The notes beneath the pieces are model-generated. The model worked only from the letters and a program-made list of their open reading frames with translations, made no database searches and had not been told where the DNA came from. A stretch of 64,000 bases of DNA from positions 18,172,501 to 18,236,500 of the forward strand of contig JAZHRO010000073.1 in NCBI GenBank assembly GCA_037157565.1, written 5' to 3'. Below, piece after piece: positions 34,206-44,986 of this stretch; the first letter of the stretch is position 1; every line of letters begins with the position of its first letter. A program made the position numbers and the translations under genes. This stretch comes from Thalassia testudinum (Eukaryota; Streptophyta; Magnoliopsida; Alismatales; Hydrocharitaceae).

Positions 34206-34290
34206 ATGGCTGATCAGCAACCACCTCCCGCGCCCCCAAACTAGCAGGAGCTAATTCAGAGGCAGTTGGAAGAATTGCAGTAGATGCAGC
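34206..34290 (+). pseudogene. First exon-like fragment of the protein of element D
   Basis: ATG at 34206 opens a Pro/Gln-rich start (MADQQPPPAPPN) that turns into a Gln/Leu-rich helix (QELIQRQLEELQ). Two in-frame stops are present. The copia element is inserted at 34291, and the sequence right of it (43097) continues with a Gln/Met-rich helix, so the two pieces were one frame. Confidence 0.6.
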
Positions 34291-35611
34291 TATAGGATCT
34301 GTAAATCACAAGCACACTAGAAGGAGGATGAATAGTGTGGAATAAAAATTTGCAAGACAAAACAAACCACAAAATGCACAAGATATATAGTGGTTCCCCT
34401 CACCCGGGTACTCCACTACCTAAGTCTCCCGACTTATGATTTTTAACTCGATTCCCTCAACCGGGAGGGAATCAATTTACTAAAATCTGAGGTAATTAAT
34501 GGGTTACCACAACCCAATTACAAGATATAGAAAAGAAATAAAGATATAGGTGTAAGCAAAATATAAATAAAAGCTTACAACTAATCCCTAAGTCTCCAAC
34601 AATTATATGGCATAATTTGAGTATATAAATTGATCTAACGAGAAAATTAAGGCGTAAAACAAACGAATTTTTCAGATAAGAACACGATCGCCTTGAAGAC
34701 TTGTTGCAAGTGGAGAATGGCCTTGAGAGAATTGCAACAAGACAAGCTCTTTTACAGCTAGTAATTTAAGAAATGAAGGTGTGGGCAAAGATAGAATTTT
34801 GGCTTCTTCGTTGTGTGCAAAAGACACTCAAGGAGTGCTTATATAACCCACTAAGCACCTTCCCAACGTTTACTAGCCGTTAGGGGTAATTTGGGAAGTT
34901 TAAGGATAGGTTTAATTGCACAATAATCGTTCAGGTTGGTCACAACGGTAAGTTGGTACCGGTATTAAACTTTTGGTACCGGTACTGACTGCTTACAGTC
35001 AGCCCAACTGAGTCACCAGGTACCGGTACTTTTGACTCACAGATTTTGGTCCAGTGACCTACATGTACTAGTACTAATGATTAGTACCAGTACTTGTAAG
35101 GTCCAGGCAAAAACCAAGTGCTCAAACTGTGACCACTTGGTACCGGTACTAATGATTAGTACCAGTACTTGTTCACAGTTTGGGACTTAGGCCCAAACCT
35201 GTGCCTAGCATGTACCGGTACTTATGACCAGTACCGGTACTTGCTACAAGTATCACATTTTGTAAGTTTTAGTCAGTTTTTAGAGAAATCCAACTTACTA
35301 TAAATGACTTGATTTTGAAAAAATCAATTTTGAGTTTTGAAACAAGTGAATGAACGATTTTCTGAACCCTAATTATCACTACTTTGTTTTTAACTTCTAG
35401 ATTTTGTTTTACTTGTTAGGAGGCGTACAAAGATTCTACAAAAATAATAAATACAATAAAAACTAGTCTTCTAATCTCCTTCCTTCAGATGCAATCATGT
35501 TGCTTGCCTCCATAGCTTCTTTTGACCTGTAATACTTCATAAACACATTAGATTTAAACATGGTTTTGTTAACACCAAAACATGGAAGAGAAATGGAACT
35601 AGGTTCCAACA
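34291..35611 (-). repeat. 3' LTR of the copia element
   Basis: 1.32 kb, minus strand TGTTGGAACC (35611) to AGATCCTATA (34291), where the final CA has become TA. A TATA box (TATATAA) lies at 34846-34840, and an array of paired palindromes (34956-35240) sits upstream. The RNA start should be near 34810. The first 390 bp at the left equal the truncated 5' LTR at 42710. Confidence 0.88.
34956..35240 (-). repeat. Paired GTACCGGTAC palindromes in U3 of the copia LTR
   Basis: Nine copies at 34956, 34976, 35020, 35065, 35084, 35140, 35159, 35212 and 35231: GTACCGGTAC or variants GTACTAGTAC and GTACCAGTAC. Eight of them form four pairs with starts 19 or 20 bp apart, separated by words such as TAATGATTA. 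The pairs repeat at about 72-75 bp. The array lies about 110-390 bp upstream of the LTR TATA box. Confidence 0.88.
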
Positions 35612-35627
35612 ATCTCCCCCTTTTTGG
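35612..35627 (-). other. Polypurine tract of the copia element
   Basis: On the minus strand CCAAAAAGGGGGAGAT stands directly before the TGTTGG start of the 3' LTR, the usual copia arrangement. Confidence 0.85.
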
Positions 35628-35991
35628 TGTTGACAAAGCAAACAAGATAATACTCATATTTAAGAATAAACAGAGACTTAATAAGAGAAGAATAAAAAAA
35701 CTCCACAAGGAGTGAAAAACCTCCCCCTCAAACTAAGCTCTCCCTATTTTAAATATTTTAAATATTAATTATCAATCATTTCTCCCCCTTTTTGTCAAGT
35801 AAGCAAAAAGATGAGCAAATAATAATAATGAAACATAACATGATACATGAATAAGAAACAATTTTTCATAAACAACAAAAAAAATGAATCATAACGTGAT
35901 AAAGTTAATTAAGATAAGACTTGAAACATTCTTAACACATAATTGTCTGCAAAGTCATATAAATTTAACAAGAATCAAAATGAAAATTAAG

Positions 35992-36210
35992 CTAATTTCT
36001 AGGATGTTTTCTAATTATCTTTTGCACATGTCCACCACCAACATTATCATCATCATCATTGATGTCGTCATCATCATTGTCTTCATCATTATCATTATCG
36101 TCTTCATCTTCATCATCATCATCACTTTCTTCATAAGAAACTTCTTCCGTGTCTTCTTCTTCTTCTTCTTCTTCATCATCATCATGAAGAACAGGTTCTT
36201 CTTCCGCCAT
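35992..36210 (-). CDS. Highly acidic Asp/Glu-rich frame at the end of the accessory region
   Basis: A 72-residue frame beginning MAEEEPVLHDDD, with long runs of Asp and Glu coded by GAT/GAA triplet repeats, ending HVQKIIRKHPRN. It could be an independent small protein or the true C-terminus of the accessory protein after a frameshift, because the overlapping frame from upstream turns into a senseless Lys/Met run here. Acidic tails of this kind can bind histones or basic proteins, but I have no evidence for that. Confidence 0.4.
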   Translation of the reverse strand: MAEEEPVLHDDDEEEEEEEDTEEVSYEESDDDDEDEDDNDNDEDNDDDDINDDDDNVGGGHVQKIIRKHPRN

Positions 36211-37386
36211 TGATACACAAAATGGATCTTGAAAATGCTTCTACCTTCTTTCACTGTACTCTTGAGGTACTTTTGGTTGAGTTCACTTTGTTTAGGTTGT
36301 TGAGTGGAAGAAGTGACATGGGAGGACTCAATAGAAAGAGAAATATCATGGAATTTGCATTCCATGTGACAGAAGGAAAAATTTAGATTGGTTAAATTTT
36401 GACCAATGTAGTTGAAGGCATTTATCAAATTAGGATCAGTTACAGACACATTTGATAGATTTACCGAAGGTGTTTCCGCTTCTGGATATGGGTAGGATAT
36501 AGGAACGAAAGTGGAGGATAATTCAGGAGATGGATAAGAAGAAGATTGAGCATTTGGATCAACTTCTTCGTCATCACTGGAGGATTCCTTTTAGCAAGTT
36601 TCACTCCCATTTTTCAGAGAGTGGACCACTTAAAATAGACCATTTTCTGAGAGGAGTAAAATTAGAGAGGTCAATTTGATTTTTACGAAGGATGTGTGGC
36701 ACCAAAATATCCAATGGTAAAGCTGATGCGCGGTAGTGAGGTCTAAGAAAGTGAATGAAAACTGTGTTCCAATTGACTGGAAAGCTCGTAATGATAGCAT
36801 AAATCAAGGGAAAAATATCAACAGGTATTTTGTGAAATCCTGAACTTTTAGCCCTTAAATTCCATGCTAAGATACGAAAAAGGACGTAAGCAAAAAGGGT
36901 CATATTTGGGGCAACCAATGCTTTGCCCTGATAGTTATGGAGCAAAAGAGTTTCATGGATTTTATGAGTAGGAAATTTCTCCTTAAGTGTGTTAAATGCA
37001 TGACCTTCATTAGGACATTCAGTAATGGTTGACAAGAATTTAGGTGTGATGGTGATTTTCTGATCGAAAACATTTGTTGTTAAGACAAGGTGACCTCGGT
37101 ATTCTTGTTCATGGTGGTTACCAAAGAATAGACAATTAACACCAGGGTATACTCCAGGAACATCAGCAAAGAATGACTCAGCAAAGAAATGCATAAGTTT
37201 TTATTCTGAAAGACGAGTGGTAAAACTAAAGAGTTGAAGAGAGAAATCTTTCCACTCAACTGGCATACAATGATGGAGTTTTAATCCTTTATACCAATCA
37301 AATTTTGACTTAGCATCCTCATTAATGCAAGACTTGTGAAAAGCATCTTGAGGTGCTTTTCCCTTACTTTTTGATTTAGGTGCCAT
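36015..37386 (-). pseudogene. Accessory (post-pol) protein of the copia element, resembling the putative plant transposon protein family
   Basis: The frame starts at ATG 37386 with a basic tail (MAPKSKSKGKAPQ), has one stop at about 37198, and runs to 36601. After a frameshift near 36590 it continues as a Ser/Pro-rich C-terminus (SSSDDEEVD, YPSPELSS) to about 36200. The middle contains TLFAYVLFRILAWNL and FPLIYAIITSFPVNW at about 36870-36770. The overall pattern (basic start, F-W-rich domain, then an L-x-AI block) resembles the plant-specific domain often called putative plant transposon protein (Transposase_32). It is not an envelope by any motif I can see. It probably has its own promoter (see 37387-37862). 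Confidence 0.5.
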
Positions 37387-37862
37387 CTATAAACATGCAA
37401 TAACAAGGAATAGGAAAACAATTAGAAATATAGACAATTTCCTTTCATGTGTTTGTATAAAGAAAAACACATTTAAGCCTACATGTATTGGTACTGGTTG
37501 GTTTCTATTCCAACCAGAAATTTGAGCTAGTACCAGTACTCCTCTTTAGTACCAGTACCTGCTCGCTAAAGCAGGCACTACTACGCCAAGCTAGTACCGG
37601 TACTAGTGATGGGTACTGGTACCACCTGGTACTCGACGAAAACAAATGCAGTAGCAAGAAAGGATTGAGGAGAAAGAAAATAAGATTCAAGATGACTCAA
37701 AGAAGCACGAAATGATAAGAAGATAAGAATGTACCTAGAGTTGAGGCTTGGAGATGATCTATCTCTTCTTGGCTAGGGCTTGGAGAAGAGGACTCTTGTG
37801 AAGTGGACTAGGGTTTGCAAGTGACAGAATGAGGCAAGTGTTTGCACTTGGCCTCTTTTATA
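37387..37862 (-). promoter_or_regulatory. Likely promoter, 5' UTR and intron of the copia accessory gene
   Basis: On the minus strand a TATA box CATATAAAAG lies at about 37864-37855, in a typical plant setting: a pyrimidine-rich leader with AAACCCTAG, then CTCTAG/GTACATTC (donor at 37735/37734) and TTTATAG/ATGGC (acceptor at 37388/37387) right at the start codon. This gives a leader exon of about 95 nt and a 348-nt intron. The prediction is from sequence words alone. Confidence 0.5.
37485..37622 (-). repeat. Second array of paired GTACCGGTAC palindromes, upstream of the accessory gene
   Basis: Five copies: GTATTGGTAC 37485, GTACCAGTAC 37530 and 37549, GTACCGGTAC 37594, GTACTGGTAC 37613. The last four form two pairs again exactly 19 bp apart. 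The array lies about 100-240 bp before the ATG, inside the predicted intron. Confidence 0.85.
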
Positions 37863-38103
37863 TGGGATGGGTCATGTGCTAATCACATGACCACTTAAGT
37901 GGTTGAAAGAAATGAAATTGACAACTTAAGTGTTGAAAAAATAATGTAGTCAACAACCTAAGTTAAGCAACCATATTACAAACAACACCCTGATATTTCC
38001 AGATATATGGAAATATTACAATTTACTCCCCTTTTTTTAAATGTGGGTAAATTACAGTGAGACACTCAGAGATTTTTATAAATATAAACAAGTTTCATAA
38101 CAA

Positions 38104-39684
38104 TCAATTTATTAATTTCGAATCTCTTTTATGGTACAATGCCCTAATTTTCTTCTTATAAAGCAAAATCTTTCTACTGCAAGAGATTTTGTAAAGATGT
38201 CTGCCAGTTGGTTTTGTGTCAATGAATTCTAGTTGAATTGACCCTTGAAGTACATTATCTCTAAAGAAATGATGTCTAACATTTATGTGCTTGGTACGTG
38301 AATGATGAACCGAATTTTTGGATAAATTTATTGCACTTGTATTATCACATAAAATTTTGGATTGTGCAAAAATCAATCCAAAGTCAAACAAAGTCTGTCT
38401 CATCCAAATGACCTGTGAGCAAGCAAGTGAAGCAACAATATATTCTGCTTCAGTCGTAGAAAGTGAAACACAAGTCTGTTTCTTAGAGAACCATGAGACT
38501 AGAGATTCTCCAATAAAATGACATGTGCCGCTAGTGCTCTTTCGATCTGTCCGACTCCCTGCATAATCAGCATCACTATAGGATAAAAGATCTAAGGATT
38601 GTGATTTAGGATAGAAAAGACCAAGGTCTTTTGTGCTATTTAGGTATCTAAATATTCTTTTTACTGCATTAAAATGAGATTCCTTAGGTTCGTATTGGAA
38701 TCTCGCACATAAACTTGTAGCAAAAAGAATATCAGGTCTAGAAGCTGTAAGATATAACAGTGAACCTATCATACCCCGGTTTTTCTTTTCATCTACTCTC
38801 TTGCCGGATAAATCTTCACCAAGAGAAGCAGATAGAGGAATCAGAGTCTGCCATTTACATTATCAAATTCAAACTTCTTGAGAATTTCAAGAACATATTT
38901 TGTTTGACTAATGTAAATTCCTGTGTCTAATTGTTGAATTTGGAGTCCTAAAAAGAATCTGAGTTCACCCATCATACTCATTTCAAACTCAGTCTTCATA
39001 GTCTCATAGAAATGTTGACATAGGGACTCCTTAGTTGATCCAAATATAATATCGTCAACATATATTTGAACCAGTTGGATGTCATCTCCTTTTACAAAAA
39101 GAGTTGAATCAACAACTCCAATCTTATATCCGTGCTGAAGAAGAAAGGTCCTAAGCCTATATACTAGGCCCTGGGAGCTTGTTTAAGTCCATATAAAGCC
39201 TTATTGAGCTTGTATACATGCTCTAGGTGTGCTGGGTCCTCGAACTCAGGAGGCTAATAAACATAAACTTCTTCCTTAATATAACCATTCAGAAAGGCGC
39301 TTTTGACATCCATTTGATATAGCTTGAAGTCCTTTGCACTTGCAAAAGCAAGTAGCATCCGTATGGACCCAAGCGAGCAACAGGAGCATATGTCTCATCA
39401 AAGTCAATACCCTCCTGTTAGGTATAGCCTTGAGCTACAAGTCTGGCTTTATTCCTGATTACTAAACTAGATTCATCCAATTTATTTCGGAATACCCACT
39501 TGGTTCCAATGATGGAATTACCCTCAGGGGCGGGTACCAAGTTCCAAACATTATTCGTAGTAAATTGGAGTAGCTCCTCCTGCATAGCCACAACCCATGA
39601 TTCATCCTTTAATGCCTCATCAACTTTCTTGGGTTCAAGTTGTGAAACAAAGGCACTAAGGACAAAATCAGCTCTAAAGTGAGA
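38104..39684 (-). pseudogene. pol: Reverse transcriptase and RNase H of the copia element
   Basis: RT shows KLYQMDVKSAFLNG (about 39330-39290) and the catalytic YVDD at 39062-39051; then a run of frameshifts (about 39180-38830) spoils the palm and thumb. The RNase H half is open from 38772: MIGSLLYLTASRPDILFA, YSDADYAGSRTDRKSTSGTC, LSTTEAEYI and the late LCDNTSAINLSKN block with HHSRTKHINVRHHF. The frame ends at 38104. The enzyme would copy the element RNA within particles. Confidence 0.9.
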
Positions 39685-40623
39685 TCAGGTTTTTACACCT
39701 TGTTCAATATCACCTATGATTTGTTCTTGAGGATGATTTTTATGGTGTACCCATTCTTTTGGAAGATCATGTACATTTCGTGTATCTTCCATTTTTGATA
39801 CATTGATGAAGGGGGTATCTTCATCATCAGAATCTAAATGATTTAGTTTAGGTTCATCTAAGTTTGTTTCATCAAATGAAACATGCAGGGATTCTTCTAT
39901 AACAAAAGTTCTTTTATTAAAGACTCGATAAGCTTTGCTTCTTATTGAATAGCCAATAAAGATGCCTTCATCACCTTTAGCATCAAACTTATCAAGCTGA
40001 TCACGGGTGTTTAATAAATAACATTGACTTCCAAACACCCTAAAATATGAAATCCTAGGAGACTTCTCATAATAAAGCTCATATGGAGTTTTCTTAATAA
40101 TAGGCCTTAAGAGAGTTCTATTTAGAACATAACATGTCGTATTAATGGCTTCTACCCAGAAATAGTTTTGAAGCCCAGACTCCAAGAGCAAAGTTTGGGT
40201 GCATTCTTATAGAGTACGATTCTTGCGCTCTACAGCACCATTTTGAGATGGTGCCCGAGGAAATGAAAATTCACAGGTTATGCTAGAATTGACACAAAAA
40301 CTTGAAATTTTTTCATTTTCAAATTCACCCCCATGATCAATCCTAAGTCTAAGAATAGAGGATGATTTTTCCTTTTGAAGTCTTCGAGCAAGACTTAGGA
40401 AGGAATCAAATGAGTCATCCTTATGTTTCAAGAAGATGACCCAAGTGAACCTAGAGAAGTCATCAACAATAACTAGGGAAAATCTTGATCCATTTAGACT
40501 CTCAAATCGTGTTGGTCCAAATAAATCAAGATGTAACAATTCTAAAGGTCGTGTTGTTGAAACTAAGTCTTTAGGTTTAAAAGAAGCTTTGTGCATTTTT
40601 CTGAGTTCACAAGATTTACACAA
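39685..40623 (-). pseudogene. pol: Integrase of the copia element
   Basis: The zinc motif is completed by CKSCELRKMHKASF at the start. The core has LHLDLFGPT (first D), IDHGGEFEN (second D) and SQNGAVERKNRTL (E). A stop follows near 40200. The second half, from 40191, has YFWVEAINTTCYVLNR, KTPYEL and FGSQCYLLNTRDQLDKFDAKGDEGIFIGYS, the usual copia integrase C-terminal pattern, then an acidic linker. Confidence 0.92.
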
Positions 40624-41120
40624 AACATCCTTTTTTATAAGTTAGTTTGGGTAGGCCCCTTACTAACTTATTTTTGGCTAACCTATTAAGATGTTTGTGA
40701 TTAATGTGACCTAGCTTACAGTGCCAAAGATCTACTTCAACATGGGATGCAAGCAGACATTTTACAAATTTCTCTTGTGAAAAATGAAGAGCATAGATAT
40801 TTTCATATCTAAAGCCTTCAATTAAAATTATATTTATTCCTTCTTTTAACATTTTAAATCCAATTTTAGTAAATAAAACATCACATCCATTATCACATAT
40901 TTGACTAACACTAAGCAAGCTATGTTTTAAATTTTCTACTAATAGAACATTACGTACCTGCTTAGAGAAATTACCTATTGTACCTTCACCAATAACGCGA
41001 CAACATTTGTTGTTGCAAAACTTGACGTGTCCTCCATCTTCGATTTTGGTCCACTTGATAAAGAGTTCAGAGTGTCCCGTCATGTGCTTGGAACACCCAC
41101 TGTCTAGGATCCATTTGTCC
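40616..41120 (-). pseudogene. pol: Protease end and GAG-pre-integrase domain of the copia element
   Basis: The protease active site reads WILDSGCSKHMTGH (about 41112-41070), the standard copia form. The frame runs on through VLLVENLKHSLLSVSQICD to the integrase zinc domain with WHCKLGHINHKHLNRL at about 40725-40680. The frame upstream of the protease is shifted, as the preceding gag frame ends near 41067. Confidence 0.85.
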
Positions 41121-42658
41121 TTCTTGACCTGTAAAATAGTTTATTAAATCTATTTTAGGTGCCCATTTTCTTTTGGGTCCTTGATGGTTAGTGCCCTTCA
41201 AATCCTTAGGTTTATAGATCACTTTAGTATTAGATCTATAATTCTTAAGATTCTTGACCTTTTGATAAATCCATGCATGTCTAGGTGCATGTGATTTATT
41301 TTGTGTGTTCTTTTTATTATTGAACTTCGCTTTTAAATTATTACAAAATTCTGTATTCAACCTAGTTGTTGTTTTTAGATTATTCAAAGTGCCCTCAAAA
41401 TGTTCATAAATATCTTCTAATTCTACTATTTTAGCATGCAATTGATTATTGTTTCTTTTGACATTTCTAGCTCTATTTCTAAATAAGATTTCTCTATTTC
41501 TAAGGTTTTATACCTGTCATGCAAGACCTTTTTTTCCTTTTTAATTAACCTACCTTTATGATACAAATCTTCATATGATTGTAATAACTCATTAAAAGTA
41601 ACTTCAGATTCTACCTCATTTTCTGAACTATCGTTGTTTTCCATTAAACAGAGATGTGCAACTTCTGTTTCTTCGGATTCTTCAGAAGATGATTCCGTGT
41701 CGGAATCACTATCATCCCAAGTTGCCTTGTATGCCTTTCTTGAAATCTTCTTTCGATCGAGTTCTTTATCTTTCTTCTTTTCTTCCTTCTTTTTGATCAT
41801 TGGACAATCCTTTCGTACATGTCCCTTCTTCTTACACTCAAAACAAATAATGTCATTTATAAATTTATTCACTTTCTTACCTTAATTTTGGATGAGTCTT
41901 CTAAATCTTCTCGTTAGAAGAGCAAGCTCCTCTTCTTCATCGGAGTTGGAATCATCGAGGTCAGACTCCTCCTTTAAAGCTTTAATTGCAAGCTCCTTTT
42001 TCTTGCTGATGGATTTTTCTTCAATCTTTATATTTTCCAATTGGACTTCATATGCCATGAGGCTTCCAATCAAATCATCCAAGGAGAGAGTAGAAAGATC
42101 TTTCGCCTCTTGGATGGTTGTGGTCTTTGGAGACCAATCACTTGTAAGGGATCCCAAGATCTTCCTTACAAGCTGCTCCTCCTTCAGCTTGACTCCAAGA
42201 TTCTTCAAAGGATTTATGATCTCTCCAAATCTTGTGTACATTCCTTTAATTGTTTCACCTTTCTGCATCCTGAAACACTCATAGTTTTCTGTTAGAATAG
42301 AAATATGTGTTTCTTTTACCTTGCTCGTACCTTAGTAGGTGACTTGCAATGTGTTCTATATCTCGTATGCAGACTCGCATGCAGAGATACGGTCAAACTC
42401 TTCCCTTGATAATGCACAATAGAGTGTGTTCATCGCTTTCGCATTTCCTGCGATCCTTTTCTTTTGTTCTATAGTCCAAACAACACCTTCTTGTGGCTCC
42501 AGATCGATGTACTTCTCTTGGATAAGCGTCCATGAGTCCTCATCCATGGCCTTGAAGAAGATTTGCATCCTCCTCTTCCAATATCCATAGTCCGTCCCAT
42601 CAAAGTAGGGAGGACGTGTGGATGACTGTCCTTCGGTGCGCTTGACTAGAGATGCCAT
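41067..42658 (-). pseudogene. gag: gag of the copia element
   Basis: ATG at 42658 opens MASLVKRTEG and, within 30 residues, the PPYFDGTDYGYWKRRMQIF motif (DUF4219-like) leading into the UBN2 domain. A break near 42350 and another near 42280 interrupt it; the UBN2 part resumes at 42268 (KGETIKGMYTRFGEIINPL, LTSDWSPKTTTIQEA). The CCHC knuckle CFECKKKGHVRKDC is at about 41845-41805, followed by a Lys-rich and Ser/Glu-rich stretch and a coiled-coil-prone region to about 41430. A further frame continues to 41067. Gag would form the particle and bind RNA. Confidence 0.9.
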
Positions 42659-42695
42659 TGGAAAAGAGAATGGTTACTTCTTCTATTCACAACTC

Positions 42696-42707
42696 GCTCC
42701 GATACCA
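42696..42707 (-). other. Primer-binding site of the copia element (initiator tRNA-Met)
   Basis: On the minus strand TGGTATCGGAGC, one base from the usual TGGTATCAGAGC, two bases after the LTR end. Confidence 0.9.
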
Positions 42708-42709
42708 CT

Positions 42710-43096
42710 TGTAGGATCTATAAATCACAAGCACACTAGAAGGAGGGATGAATAGTGTGGAATAAAAATTTGCAAGACAAAACAAACCACAAAATGCACA
42801 AGATATATAATGGCTTCCCTCACTTAGGTACTCCACTACCTAAGTCTTCCAACTTAGGATTTTTAACCCGATTCCTTGAGGGAATCAATTTACTAAAACC
42901 TGAGGTAATTAACGGATTACCTCAACCCAATTACAAGATATAGAAAGAAATAAAGGTATAGGTGTAAGCAAAATATAAATAAAAGCTTACAACTAATCCC
43001 TAAGTCTCCAACAATTATATAGCATAATTTGAGTATATAAATTGATCTAACGAGAAAATTAAGGCGTAAAACAAATGAATTTTTCAGAGAAGAATG
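42710..43096 (-). repeat. 5' LTR of the copia element, truncated to its R/U5 end
   Basis: Matches 34291-34680 of the 3' LTR, with TG at 42710 intact. It breaks off at about 43096 after a short local duplication of the word AAATTAAGGCGTAAAA, so about 930 bp including U3 and the promoter are gone. The sequence then continues in element D. Confidence 0.85.
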
Positions 43097-44747
43097 AAAA
43101 TTAAGGCGTAAAATGCTCCAGCTCATGCAACAAATGAAAACTTCGCTAGATACCTTGCAATCTGGACTTGGTGCAAACAACTGATAGCCTGGATCTCTAC
43201 CACCACAACTTGTACCAAACCCAAGGAATGTACAGAACTGAGGTGCTGGGCCTCAAGGGTTTGGTAATAATGGGGAGTCATATGCTCAAGCTCATGCTAT
43301 CTATCATGCTACCCCAGCCCCTCCTGGAGTGAACCATGTTCCTACCATAATCAACCGGGAGCCTCCTGTTTTCCCCAACCCTCCCCAAGACACTAACCAA
43401 CAGCATTTTGCCACTGCAAACACCATCACCTTGAGGAGTGGTAGTAGACACAAGGGACCTACCCAACCCCATGTCAACCCCATTAGGCCCCGTAGCAAGA
43501 ATTCCAGATTCACAACTAAGAATGTGATCAATAAAACATCAGAGTCTGAATCAAGAGTATGTTGTTGTATGGGCAAACAGAAAAAGTCAGAGGAGAAATT
43601 GGAGGAAAGGATGTCCTTACTTCAAGCTTTCAAATTGACAATCATTTTACTCCTCGTGGCTATCGGATCAATCGCCGCCTATGCCATAGGGTTACTGAAT
43701 GCATATAAAGAAAGGCGTAGAGCAAAATCTGAAAATAATAGGATAGTAGTTTTGTCTGATAACACAAGCACACTGATCCTAAACAAGCTACCTCCTAAGA
43801 AGCAGGACCCGGGAGCCACTTTGATTTCCTACACAATAGGAAACATTACTTCTGATCGAGCCCTCCTCGACTTGGGTGCTTCCATTAATGTGATCCCCAC
43901 CTCACTGCACATGGAATTGGGTCTAGGCTACCTAAAACACACTGACATAACCTTGCAATTAGCTGATAGATCCATTATAAAACCAAGGGGTATTTTGGAG
44001 GATGTTTTAGTCAAATTTAATGATTTGCATTACCTTGCTGATTTCATGGTCCTGAACATGGAAGCCCCAAAACAGCTCAACCACAACCCGATTATTTTGG
44101 GAGGACCTTTCCTGGCTACTGCCAAGGCGAGGATTGATTGTGAATCGAGAAATATAGAAATGGCCTCAGGGGATAAGACAACTCGGTTCAATATTTTTGA
44201 GGTCTCAAAGAAGAATAAAATTAAGTGTGGTTCAATGGAGGAGCTTGGTAGAATAGAGGAAGTAATGGCCATACATACCTTAGACAACCTTTTAATGGCC
44301 AACTCAACCCAAACTCAAGAAGAAGATAACACGGTTGCAGAAATAATTGAGGACAAAGCAAAAATGCGACCAATTGTAGCAACACAGGATGAGGAAGATA
44401 TACATGAAATCAGAAATTTGTTGGATGATTCATGTGATCAAGTTAAAACCCAACAACATCCTTATCCTGAATGCTTAGAGTTTGAGCTCCAACTTGTGGA
44501 TGGGAATCCTGAGGATCAGGATGGTTGGTTTAAGAACCCAGAGTGTGAGGATGAAATTGAACATTGGGGAAAAACTCTTCAAACATTAGGTATTCTAGAG
44601 TACCCACAAATCCCAAGCACATCACAAAACCCTCATCGTCCTTTTTCACCCACCCATTGTAGAAATTCTATACCCAACCACACTTCCTCTGTAATAAATC
44701 AACAAAACTCCTATTGGAGACCATTTGGGCTCTCCCTACACCACTAG
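43097..44747 (+). CDS. Protein of element D: membrane-helix and protease polyprotein without capsid
   Basis: An open frame from 43329 (GTG; open or nearly so further left) to 44747. It begins with a Pro/Asn/His-rich part and the word ANTITLRSGSR, the same word that precedes the protease in Athila gags. Then comes VCCCMGKQKKSEEKLEER, a charged helix, and LTIILLLVAIGSIAAYAIGL (43635-43695), a clear hydrophobic membrane segment followed by KERRRAK. The retropepsin domain has DLGAS at 43869-43883 and IILGGPFLATAKARIDCES near 44095. The C-terminal 150 residues are acidic. No capsid pattern and no CCHC knuckle are present. Three stops lie upstream of 43329 (near 43170 and 43230), so the start is uncertain. 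The protease would need a partner element's precursor as substrate. Confidence 0.7.
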
Positions 44748-44986
44748 CCTACCACTTTCATTAATCATCTCTTTGGCAAGTCCATTTTCACTCTCCGGAA
44801 CTCAACTCTTGGGGCCCGGAAACTATGTTATTACAGCCTCAATGTTAGTTATATTTTATTGAGGACCTCGCCTAGCTGAAGGCACTAAACTCAACACATG
44901 TAAAGACTGTTCCAAGCTGACCAGAGTCTCATGGAAACCAGGTGTTATTCTTCCACTTCTACTCTCCTTCATGCTTTCATTTTTCA

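Larger units (their letters stand above)
34291..43096 (-). mobile_element. SIRE/Maximus-type Ty1/copia element, truncated at its 5' LTR
   Basis: On the minus strand: 5' LTR (42710-43096, truncated), tRNA-Met primer site, gag with DUF4219/UBN2-like and CCHC parts, protease, integrase, RT-RNase H (copia order), accessory gene, polypurine tract, 3' LTR (34291-35611). The IN-before-RT order, the WILDSG protease, and the RNase H motif GSRTDRKSTSGTCHFIG identify copia; the extra gene after pol and the long gag suggest the SIRE lineage. It carries many stops and frameshifts. It is inserted in the protein frame of D; the target duplication is not visible because the right end is deleted. Confidence 0.9.
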
